Of a DNA stretch of 29,496 bases, positions 8,920 through 17,831 are shown piece by piece. The stretch covers positions 1-29,496 of the forward strand of contig CAJNOQ010001666.1 of assembly GCA_905250885.1 (NCBI GenBank), written 5' to 3'. The stretch's first letter is position 1, and each line of letters begins with the position of its first letter. The stretch comes from Didymodactylos carnosus (taxonomy: Eukaryota > Rotifera > Eurotatoria > Philodinida > Philodinidae). The notes below the pieces were generated by a model. That model had not been told where the DNA came from. It searched no databases and was given only the letters and a program-made list of their open reading frames with translations. A program made the translations under genes and the position numbers.

Positions 8920-9967
8920 TAAGCTGAGGAGAATGGGGATCCCGAAAGCATATTTGAAATGGATAAAAGCTTGGTTAGAAAATCGCACCGCGTTCATTGA
9001 GATCCAAGGGAAAAGATCACGTTGGATTCCAATAAGGAGCGGAAGGCCAGAAGGTTTTATTTTTACTCCTACTCTTTTTATAATGTATCATGCGGATATT
9101 GGAAACTTCCTATATAATGCTGTATCATGCCTTTTTACAGACGATTTGGCTACAGTATTTGCCGGTAGGATAGGAGTTAGATACACTGAACAGTGTTTGG
9201 ATTTAGAACTACGGTTAAAAATTTTTTTTCATAGAATTTTACTCAGGTTTAGCGGTTCAACCTATAAACTATGATAAAACTGAAGCTTTATGGTCTGCTG
9301 GAGCCACTGGGAATCTAAAATTTGACATTTTATGTGGAACACATAAAACAAATTAGGTGAAAGCCTTCAAATATCTCGGGTACTGGATAACTCCGAAGCT
9401 TGGTGTATGATGATAAGGAAAAGCATCCTCAAAATCAGACCGTATGTGACAATGATAAATGCTTACTGTATTTCATCTCTAATCTCCCCTCAACTGAGAC
9501 GGGCTCGTTTCTCTTGTTATGTTCTTCCAATCTTTATGTGGCTTTTTGCTATTTATCCACTTTTCATACAAAAACAGCGTACAGATTTATCACACTTTTA
9601 TTACACGTGCTTAAAACGTGTACCATTTAGTTTTCAATGACCAGATACCTTTTTTGCGTTTGTACTCAATGAGATTTCTCTCAATGATCGATGTAACAGA
9701 TATTGGAAAAAATATTAGTGCACTCTTGCCGAGTCTACGGATGGCGAACTTTTTTTTGAGCACGCAAATTTGAATGTGTTTAGGAAGGAGTGGTCAGATA
9801 AAGAAAATTCTATAAAATGCCTGAGAACTTCCAAACGGTTTGTGAAGCATATTTTTGTGCTTAAAAAATGCTTTCTTTGGTGTTCGGATAACGCTCTGGG
9901 TGACGGGATCCCAATTCTCGACATGAATGATATCCAATTTCTACAAGAGTTCTCGGAAAAATTCTGA
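8920..9967 (+). pseudogene. LINE reverse transcriptase, copy 2
   Basis: Translation resumes with LRRMGIPKAYLKWIKAWLENR, then SGRPEGFIFTPTLF (the GGPQG box, altered to GRPEG), then CLFTDDLATVFAGRIG, in which the usual FADD box reads FTDD with both aspartates kept. A frameshift near 9230 is followed by SGLAVQPINYDKTEALWSAG and FKYLGYWITPKLG, with an in-frame TAG just before VKAFKYLG. Later segments (LRRARFSCYVLPIFMWLF, then GELFFEHANLNVFRKEW) match copy 1 closely. Another TAG near 9716 lies one codon away from the stop in copy 1. The RT blocks before LRRMG are missing. A/T-rich 3' sequence follows to about 10060. Confidence 0.78.
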
Positions 9968-11521
9968 TAGATCAGTTTTTTCGTTGTTATTTGCTCTTCT
10001 GTAGTTATTTATATTCTCTCATTCTTTGTTGAGAAAGTAAACAAATGTAAATAAAACATTCCGGATTTATTGTGGTCATTTTCTCTGCTTTTTGTGTTTA
10101 ACTTTAGTTATAAATATGCTTTTTCTCTTTTTTTTTGTAGGAGAATTTCGTCTAATGGTGTTACTTTTCTATTTTCTTTTCTTATTCAGGTTATATATAG
10201 TGTGTGCTCACGTTGCAATGTACGGTACACATATATAACATACATTAAGACTGTTGTCTGTGTAGAGTGATGTCACGTTTCTTTCTTCTCCTTAGTGTGT
10301 ACGAACGTTATAGGCTTCATGCAGATAAGACGTATATGCTGACCTTCGTTTCTTTTTCCATATATCACGTGTATATGGATGAAGAGGAGAAAAGAAAAAA
10401 GAAAAGAAAATCGCTATTTGATCTGTATCTACGCGTAGACTTTTTAACGGCTTCCCTTACATGTGTCACATGTGTTTTGTTTTCTCACTGTCATTTCTTT
10501 TTATTTCCTCCATTGGTGCAGAGAGAGACAGGATGGAGCAGTTTTTTTTACCTTGAATGCTCACTGCTGTAGAATAAAAAGGGGAAAAAAGTAATAAAAC
10601 GAGTAAAAAAATAAAATAATTTTTCCTCTTAGTCTCAAGACGTGTATCTAAGCCATTGAACTTCGTTCTTGTTTTCTGTTTCTGTTGGGAGAAAAAATTA
10701 TAAAATAGATATAGTAAAACAACGACGATAAGACGTTCAGAGAAGTGTAACCTGTTTCAACAGAATGATCATCAAAGTGAACAGATAGGTAAATTGTTTG
10801 TATTGACTCATTGCCTATACTATACCATGCAAAAGTAATGTCTTAAATGTCAAGTGAACTCGATTTTTGTGACCTGTCTGCGGGAAGCGACTATTTTTTG
10901 AAAATTAAATATCTCGAGAAAAGAACATTCATTTTGGCTGAAACTTTCAGGATATTCTAATGGTCATTAAACCTGTCTATGAGCGAAATTTGAGGTCGAA
11001 ATTCCGTAATTTCTTCTTATGATCAATACTCAGAAATGGGTCGAAATTCATTAAAACGGTCATAACTCTTGACCAATGGGGACGAACCATTTTAAGTTTC
11101 TCTTAGTCTCATAGAAACTTACTCGTAGCCACATAAAAGTCGTTTCGATTAGAAAAGGTGATCGAAACAAAAGTTTCAATACACCATTGGGTAGCCCTTA
11201 TGAAATTGTAGTTGGGTCGCTGCTATATGGCTTAGAGATATATGTTAGAACAAAAACGGTGTTAAACTCTTGCGTAAGTCACTGGTTTGCAAGCTTTTTG
11301 CCATATCTCGCTGGAAATCGCTCTAACTCGGTACAAGTTCATTGCAGAAAAATTGCTAAGCCTGTCGAGTTTATTCTATCTCGCGGAAAAGGTCGAAGTG
11401 CTAGCCTCTTCTCCTGGTGAGCAGCGAGGTTCGATGTTTGCACGATTACTTTAACATTTTGCATATCAAAACCAGGCAAAAACTCAGCAAGCTTTTCTTG
11501 ATAGGTTTAACTTTATTCAAG
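9968..11521. other. 1.5 kb non-coding region upstream of the MFS gene
   Basis: The first about 90 bp probably belong to the LINE 3' end (AATAAA near 10050). Frames open at 10070-10572 and 11187-11420 show no domain and are rich in F/S/C, as expected from T-rich sequence. From about 10900 to 11410 the sequence has a more even composition with strings such as CCATATCTCGCTGG, like repeat sequence; no boundary could be fixed. The MFS promoter must lie here or the repeat displaced it; no clear TATA box was found close to 11522. Confidence 0.4.
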
Positions 11522-12799
11522 ATGTTAGGTTTAAATATTAATGGACATATTTTATTTCTAACCCGGTTTATACGTTTATTCAGCTATGGATTTTTATCCG
11601 TTGGTTTATTATTATATTTAACTGAAGTTGGATATTCACAGTCACAAATTGGAGTTTTGTTTACTGGAATATTAATTGGAGACCTTGTTATCACTCTCTT
11701 TCTAACAACAAGAGCTGATAGATTCGGTCGTAGAAATATTTTAATCGTTGGAGCACTATTGAAAATTGGTGCGGGACTCACTTTTGCATTTGTTGATAGC
11801 TTTGCAGCGCTATTACTAGCAGGTACTATTGGTATTATTAGTCCTACAGGTGGTGAAATAGGACCATTTTTAGCTATTGAACAGGCTTGTTTAACTGAAT
11901 CTATGAATGATCCTGAGCAGATAACAAAAATCTTCGGTTACTACAATTTTGCTGGATATTTTGCTCAAGCATTCGGCGCATTATCATCAGGTTACATGAT
12001 TACAATGATGATGAATATTCATGGATACCTAGCATTAACAGCATATCGAGCTGTTCTGATTGGTCATGCTGTATTTGGTGGCCTAAAACTGGTTTTATAT
12101 TCATTTTTATCTCATTCAATAGAACCAGCGGTACAAGCTCGGGACCTCCTTTCAGCTCAAAAAAATTGGTGGTTCACTAAGTTTGGCTTACACAGAAAAA
12201 CATCTGTCACAATTGTTACAAAATTATCAGCATTATTTACATTGGATGCTTTTGCGGGAGGATTTGTAATGCAAACAATTATTGTTTATTGGTTTCATGA
12301 AACATATCATATTGATACTGATCTTCTAGGATTAATGATGATGGGAGTCAATGTACTCGCTGGTATCTCTGCACTAGCAGCTACACCATTAGTTCATAAG
12401 ATTGGTGCTGTTAACACTATGGTGGTTACTCACTTTCCCAGTAATCTATTTTTAATTCTCGTTCCATTAATGCCTAATCAGCGCTTAGCAGTCATAATGT
12501 TATTAATTCGTTTTTGTATTTCGCAAATGGATGTTCCAGCTCGTCAAACTTATATTGCGACTGTCGTCGATGCTGATGAACGTTCAGCTGCTGGTGGTAT
12601 AACTAATATTGTTCGGAGTGTTGGATTAAGTTTAAGTCCTCTCATTGCTGGTTATCTATTGAAGGATCCTTCTAACACATTACTCTTCTCTCTGCCATTT
12701 ATTATTTCTGGCACATTAAAATGTTTATACGACATATTATTATATTTATCATTTCGATTTTCTGCTCCGGTCTCAGTTAGTATAACTGAGAAGAAATAA
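11522..12799 (+). CDS. MFS membrane transporter
   Basis: An intact single-exon 425-residue major facilitator superfamily protein, the standard length for 12 transmembrane helices. Such proteins move small solutes or drugs across membranes by secondary transport. Motif A lies in loop 2-3 as DRFGRR (residues 66-71). The first half has PTGGEIGPFLAIEQACLTE and NFAGYFAQAFGALSSGY. The central loop is long and polar (about residues 200-225). The second half has DVPARQTYIATVVDADERSA and SVGLSLSPLIAGYLL, a signature I associate with bacterial and fungal MFS proteins of unknown substrate. The start ATG at 11522 is chosen because helix 1 follows at once; the frame is open upstream to 11417 but without ATG. 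No stops or frameshifts occur. Codon use is AT-rich like its surroundings. Horizontal origin is plausible but untested; the substrate cannot be told. Confidence 0.85.
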   Translation: MLGLNINGHILFLTRFIRLFSYGFLSVGLLLYLTEVGYSQSQIGVLFTGILIGDLVITLFLTTRADRFGRRNILIVGALLKIGAGLTFAFVDSFAALLLAGTIGIISPTGGEIGPFLAIEQACLTESMNDPEQITKIFGYYNFAGYFAQAFGALSSGYMITMMMNIHGYLALTAYRAVLIGHAVFGGLKLVLYSFLSHSIEPAVQARDLLSAQKNWWFTKFGLHRKTSVTIVTKLSALFTLDAFAGGFVMQTIIVYWFHETYHIDTDLLGLMMMGVNVLAGISALAATPLVHKIGAVNTMVVTHFPSNLFLILVPLMPNQRLAVIMLLIRFCISQMDVPARQTYIATVVDADERSAAGGITNIVRSVGLSLSPLIAGYLLKDPSNTLLFSLPFIISGTLKCLYDILLYLSFRFSAPVSVSITEKK

Positions 12800-12824
12800 A
12801 AAATTAAAAGGAAGAGAAGCTTTA

Positions 12825-12830
12825 AATAAA
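12825..12830 (+). promoter_or_regulatory. polyadenylation signal of the MFS gene
   Basis: AATAAA lies 26 bp after the stop codon, a normal animal spacing for a compact 3' end. Confidence 0.5.
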
Positions 12831-12909
12831 TGGCAGAATACATACTTTCACACAACGTCAGATTCAAACCATTACGGAAAAAAAGAGAATGAGTGACTGT
12901 AGCAACTCA

Positions 12910-13513
12910 CGAGGGAACCTCCCGAGGTGCCCCCTTCCGATTTCAATGATTTGTACATGGATCGATAGATCTCAGCGAGGTAGTAAAAACCCTAAAAGAA
13001 TTCGGGTGCATGACTCTGGAAGATCCGGTTTTATGGAAAACCAATTCTTCAGAAACTCTAAAAAATAACCAAAACCTGTTCTTACTGAGTTATAACTGTA
13101 GCCCACAAATTTCTGATTAAAATGAGACATCTCCCAGCTCTACACGATCTTTCTTTGCAAGTTATAGAATTTATAATAAAAAACTTAAATGTTTATTGTC
13201 AGCTCAAAGCTACAGAAATAAGAAGAAAGTAATTTAAGGTTTTTCTTGTAAATTCTATAACTTTGCAAAGAAAGATCGTGTAGAGCTGGAAGATGTCTCA
13301 TTTTAATCAGAGATTTCCGGGCTACAATTGTAACTCATTAAGAACAGGTTCTGGTAATTTTTTAGAGTTTCTGAAAAACTGGTTTTTCATAAAACCGGAT
13401 CTTCCAGTGTCATGCACCCGAATCCTTTTAAAGTATTTACTATCTCACTGAGATCTATCGATCCATGTACAAATCATTGAAATCGGAAGGGAGCATCTCG
13501 AGAGGTTCCCTCG
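12910..13513. mobile_element. 604-bp hairpin (foldback) element
   Basis: The left arm 12910-13190 and right arm 13232-13513 are reverse complements over their whole length (about 281 bp each) with scattered mismatches, leaving a loop of about 41 bp. The ends are CGAGGGAACCTC and its complement. TCA occurs directly outside both ends (12907-12909 and 13514-13516), a possible 3-bp target duplication. There is no coding sequence. The structure fits a long-arm MITE or a foldback element; the parent family is unknown. It lies about 110 bp past the MFS stop codon. Confidence 0.85.
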
Positions 13514-13810
13514 TCAGTATAAAGTACACTAACCCATTCTTAATGCAAAACAGCAGACATTCTTATTTACAATGTTTTGTAAAACGAAGTTTACAAAAGT
13601 ATAATTCTTCTCTTCTGACAGCACTGTTTACACAGCTGTTGATACCTTCTCCAACCGAGTCATTTTCATCTTTACGCCTTGTTGGTTTATATCTTTATTG
13701 TTTCTAATAATACGGCCAGCGGCGAACCATTTTTAGGCCATGCATAAGATAGGCTACATTTAAGTGATAAGATGTAACAGATGGAAGATGAACAGTTGAA
13801 ATAATGATCC
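13514..13810. other. spacer, no gene seen
   Basis: About 300 bp between the hairpin element and the IS630-like transposon, with no recognisable content. Confidence 0.4.
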
Positions 13811-13976
13811 ATTCTTGTTTCGTCGACACTAATTTCTTGCTCGATTCGTCGACAATTTTTTAATCTTGGTTTGTCTGCACTATGTTTTTAATCAATTAAG
13901 CTTGATTATTGTTTCGTCAACACTTTTTTATCCGTTGTAAAACATGGAATTCTAGTTGCAATTATAAAGTTTTTAT
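13811..13976. repeat. left terminal inverted repeat, expanded
   Basis: It contains the words TTTCGTCGACACT, ATTCGTCGACAAT, TTTGTCTGCACT and TTTCGTCAACACT spaced along it, then the CCGTTGTAAAACATGGAATT stretch shared with the right arm. The word array is longer than in the right arm. Confidence 0.6.
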
Positions 13977-13998
13977 TTCGCAATGATCATGCATACAA

Positions 13999-14047
13999 TT
14001 AGGCATGCAACGGTTACGGTTAACCGTAACCGTAAATAACCGCTTTA
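13999..14047. repeat. palindromic microelement C (CGGTTA/TAACCG)
   Basis: It begins TTAGGCATGCAACGG and contains a perfect palindrome of 24 bp at 14010-14033 made of CGGTTA twice, then TAACCG twice (minimal unit GGTTAACC at the centre). A further TAACCG follows. The head resembles those of microelements A and B, but the word differs. Confidence 0.6.
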
Positions 14048-15021
14048 TAACAACTTAGTGTATATTTGATTTTTAGTTCGTTGATATCGGTTTACATTAG
14101 AAGTAGGCAAGGATGGTCTTTGTCCTGACGTTATAGTGCATCTACTAATAAATTTATGAAAATTCTAGGGAATAGGTAAGGTGCTCCAAATTCAAAATTA
14201 TAGCACTATTTTATTTTTGGCTTAATCGTACATTATTCGATGGAGAATTTTACGCTGATCAAGATTATCTGATTTTTAGCCTTCCCAGTTCACATTATCA
14301 GTGGAAAGAATTCAAAAAACTTGACGAATCTCTTTGTTCGAAAAACCACTAATTTATTTTAAAAACTGAATAACTTGGTTCGACCTCATTCCGAAGCCGT
14401 AAAACTATATTTTTCTTATTCACCGTTGAAAACTGCATCTAGAAAACTGTATTTGAAGGTTCAACACCAAAAAATATTTGGTGGACGCGAAACGGGACCG
14501 ATATATCTTTGGTTTCGAGACCCTCATCTTGAAAACCTATCGCAGCTCTTTGGTTAACACATGAAGCCAAGTTTCATACGTCATTCGATTCGCCTTGCAA
14601 CGAAGAAAAAAAGTATGAATCGCTTTTTTTAAAAATGTTTTTCGTTCTTGAGATATTTGAATTTTATTAAAAATTAGCCGTTTTCGCCTAAAATCGGGCA
14701 AGTCGTTTTTCCTTAACTTTTTCATTTTTCATCCAAAATTCTTCAAACTAACAGACAATAGGTAAGAAACGATGCTAAATCTAATGAAAACATTTGCAAG
14801 ATCTCCAGGTGATTTCTGGAAGGTCTCTGCAAAACTTTGTGCCATATCTCGTACATGATTGTGAGTTTATTTGCGATTTCAAACTTTTTTATTCTCTTCT
14901 TACGAAATTCTTCTTGTTCTTTAAAATATGGGGTATGTTGATCATATAAAAGCAATTAAAAAACTAAAATATATCTGACTAATGTGAGTATAAATAAAAC
15001 ATGTATTAAAAGTAAAACGCA
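14048..15021. other. non-coding part of the IS630-like element
   Basis: About 1 kb between the transposase stop codon and the left terminus, longer than the usual 3' part of such elements. It contains strings like GCCATATCTCGTAC also seen upstream of the MFS gene, so another repeat may have inserted. No domain was seen in any frame. Confidence 0.4.
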
Positions 15022-15929
15022 CTAACTATCCGGTTTACTGTTGACTATTTTACGGTGAGATACGATATTGTCTTTACAAAGATTAGAAAAAAACATTTGT
15101 AGAATATGTTTATAGTCCTTTCCTTCTTCATAAGCAGTGAGAGTTTTCCAAAATCTTCTACACAATTTTATGTATATTTCTTTTTCTTCAAAATTAATTC
15201 ATGAATCATTAATTAATGAAATCATTCTAGTAAACCTTTGATCACTGTGGTTTCTCACGTATCTTTTCATATGGCACCACATACTCTCTATAGGATTTAA
15301 TTCACAATGATACTTCGGCCCATATAAAACTTTTACACCATATTCCGAAGCTAACTTTTCTAATTTTGTAACCTACAAAATCAATAAATTCGAAGAGAAA
15401 CCTTTTAGATGAAAACAAGAAACTCCTTTAATTCTAATCTGTTTTTCTTACGTTTTTAAATGTCTGAGTAAGAGAGCTTTCAATTCATCAACTTTGCAGC
15501 CTTCAGGCACACGTATACCAAGATCCAATGCAGTATTTAAAAGTCTTTTTGACTGTCGTGTTAAATTTTCAGTAGTAAAATATAACACGACAGTACTGGA
15601 TAACGGGTGCCTGGACTTTTACCAAAGTCATGAAGGTTATACTGTCTTTTGGTGTGTGTTCTCGCGTTATCCACTAAAATCTTAAACGAATGATCTTTGT
15701 ATTCCTTTTTGAATTGAAGTAATTTAAAAAATCTCTCAAATTGTCCCAAAACTAATGAATTATCCATATACAGATCACCAACTATGTTAATTGCTGCTAA
15801 TGCTGAATGTTTTTCATATGTAATATCACTATCTTGTAATAATTCTGGATATTTCTTTGTTGCTTCATTCCATTCTTCTTGATTCACTATTAGTTTTAAT
15901 AAAGATATCCATTGCTCAGTTGATTTTTT
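15022..15929 (-). pseudogene. IS630-like DDE transposase with one intron
   Basis: The transposase cuts and joins DNA at the element's ends using a DDE/D triad. Reading from 15929: STEQWISLLKLIVNQEEWNE, then NIVGDLYMDNSLVLGQFERF, then ILVDNARTHTKRQYNLHDFG with the second acidic residue in VDNARTHT. A frameshift near 15570 falls in a small hairpin. The frame resumes with LNTALDLGIRVPEGCKVDEL. A GT-AG intron spans 15451-15373 (79 nt), and the second exon reads YGPKYHCELNPIESMWCHMK, where the E of NPIE is the third catalytic residue. The C-terminus runs on to a TAG at 15022, broken once by TGA after MISLINDS. The N-terminal DNA-binding part is missing: the frame is closed by TAA at 15930-15932. 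It is inactive. Confidence 0.75.
15552..15594. repeat. 43-bp hairpin at the transposase frameshift
   Basis: ACTGTCGTGTTA at 15552-15563 pairs perfectly with TAACACGACAGT at 15583-15594, and the inner bases pair partly. The hairpin lies where the transposase frame is lost and seems to replace part of the usual spacer between VDNARTHT and the second half. Confidence 0.6.
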
Positions 15930-16049
15930 TTATTGAATTTTCTCAACTTTTTCAAATTTAAAATTGTAGTATACATTTTTATAATTGCAACTCTAATTTC
16001 ATGTTTTACGACGGATCGAGCAAGAAATTACAGTCGACGAAACAAGAAT

Positions 16050-16261
16050 ACCCCGAAATAATATTAAAAAAAAGCTAAATAACGTCAAGGAAAAGCGAAA
16101 ATAACACAGACTAGGCGGAAAGACGTGACGTGGACTAATTTAAATATTATTAACGTTCTACTAGCTAATCATCAAATCTGTTAGTTTGTTTAACGTAAAA
16201 TACAACTACTTTTAAAACAATAGCAAGTGAATCATCATCTAGATTCAGGTCACAATGATCA
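16050..16261. other. spacer, no gene seen
   Basis: AT-rich spacer between the IS630-like transposon and the plus-strand reverse transcriptase remnant. Confidence 0.4.
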
Positions 16262-17587
16262 ATGGAAGTAGTTCGTCAGAACGTTTTTTTGTTAACTTCA
16301 GTCCTGCAAGGCTCGGTTTTAGAACCTCTCCTTTTTCTAGTTTATATCAATGACTTGCCAGGTATTTTAGACAACACTTGTTTTCTTTTTGCTGATGACT
16401 ATTCCATTCACGTGAAGGACAAAGATTTAGATAGAGCTGTTGCGAAAATGAATAAGGAGTTGGAAATATTATATAAATGGTCAGTAGATTGGAAACTTCC
16501 ACTAAACATAAAAAAATGTGTAAGTATGCTCTTTTCTCGCACCACTCTGGCTATAAATTTGCCATCTTTGAAAATAAACAAAATTTCGTTAGACTACGTT
16601 GAACAACAAAAAATTTAGGTCTCATTTTTACTCAGAAGTTAGATTGGGGTCCCCATATTGACAATTTAGTTAGTTCGACAGAAAAGTTAGTAGGATCAAG
16701 CAAATTTCTAAGTAGATCATTGTCACGTAAGGCAATCTCTTTACCTTATAATGTCTTTGCTCTTGGAAGAATCAACTATGCAAGTGTCATTTATTCGGGC
16801 ACAACTGAATCAAACTTGATAAAACTTAACATCTTACAATATGAGGCTGGCTGTGCGATCCTAGGAGCGATGAGTGGTACTTCATACGAAAACGTTTGCT
16901 TGCACTCGGGTGGGCTCCACTTTACCTGAAAAAATATGAGAATTCAAATATTGTAAGATATGACATGTTCGATGTTTATCGATTATGTCCTTTTTACAAA
17001 GTAATGAAAGAACAAGTACCCTTAGAGATTTACACCTGTAAGTTATTCATTGCGCAGTCAGGCACGAGGACTGCTACCGTCTCATCATGGTGGTCTGCTT
17101 GTACTTAGAACTAGTTTTATACCATCTATCACTCAACTATGGTACAGTTTACTAATCGATGTAAAAAATTCGAAAAACTCAGCAACATTTAAATTTAAAA
17201 TGAAACAACCTTTTTTTACTGATCTTGAATCTCCCACCTGTGACCGACAGAATTCTGGAAATAGATTTTTCACGCTTTCGATTGGGTTTCACATAGTTGA
17301 ATGAGGACTTGACTAAAAGACATTTAGTGGCTGCCCCCAAGTGTGAGTGCGGATATAAAAGCGAATCATCATCTCACTTTTTCCTTTTTTGCGCAAAGTA
17401 TATAGCGCAACGTTCAGAACTGTTAAAGACGTTTCAATCTATACTACAAATAACCGACATAACCATAGATCATTTACTTTTTAAAAACAGCGACATGATT
17501 TTACTTGGAAAACATAAAATTAAAATCCTATACCTTTCTATTTTAGAATTTTTAAAGGATGCTAAACGTTTTCGCCGGACCCAATGA
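16262..17587 (+). pseudogene. CR1/Jockey-like reverse transcriptase, C-terminal half
   Basis: The remnant starts in RT block 4 as LQGSVLEPLLFLVYINDLPG (normally VPQGS..GPLLF), then the catalytic CFLFADDYSI and WKLPLNIKKC. A TAG at 16616 and a frameshift lead to LGLIFTQKLDWGPHI, then NYASVIYSGTTESNLIKLNI and YEAGCAILGAMSGTSYENV. Further shifts reach FIPSITQLWYSLLID and a C-terminal cysteine motif CECGYKSESSSHFFLFC (CxC...H..C), usual at the end of CR1/Jockey-clade proteins. It belongs to a different LINE family from the copies at 6.5-10 kb. The endonuclease and early RT blocks are absent. Catalytic aspartates are present but the gene is dead. Confidence 0.75.
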
Positions 17588-17831
17588 TGTGCAACCCTTC
17601 TTTTCTCACCAAAGTAGAACTGTACCCCTAGCAGATTTCTGAAACAAAAGAAAACGTTTCTTCGGATATGATAAATTCTTTTTTAACTTTACATCACTTT
17701 GCTTGTTTCTTTCTTTTTTTACTTGTTGTTCTTTTTCCTGTTGTTATTATTCTTACATTTGTTTAACTTCAACTAACATGTAATGAGCTAGCTCGATTTG
17801 TTGGGAAAATAAGAAAGTTTAGATTAGATTC
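17588..17831. other. convergent 3' ends of two LINE remnants
   Basis: T-rich sequence between the stop codons of the plus- and minus-strand RT remnants, probably their 3' untranslated regions meeting tail to tail. No tail repeat was clearly identified. Confidence 0.4.

Larger units (their letters stand above)
13811..16049 (-). mobile_element. IS630/Tc1-like DNA transposon, degenerate
   Basis: A 2.24-kb element. The terminal repeats 13811-13851 and 16009-16049 begin ATTCTTGTTTCGTCGAC and match at about 38 of 41 positions. The next inner piece of the right TIR matches 13928-13976 on the left, so the left end has been lengthened by about 75 bp of TTCGTCGACA-like repeats. The transposase reads on the minus strand (15929 to 15022). 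Microelement C (13999-14047) lies inside. A TA target duplication, usual for this superfamily, was not found at these edges. Confidence 0.7.

Noticed and set aside
10070..10572. Two open frames of 66 and 101 codons
   Set aside because: Composition is F/S/C-rich as expected for T-rich sequence, with no domain and no splice context.
10900..11410. Same repeat family as 14340-14960 and 18300-19050, because of shared CATATCTCG-like strings
   Set aside because: Shared strings are too short; no alignable stretch was found by eye.
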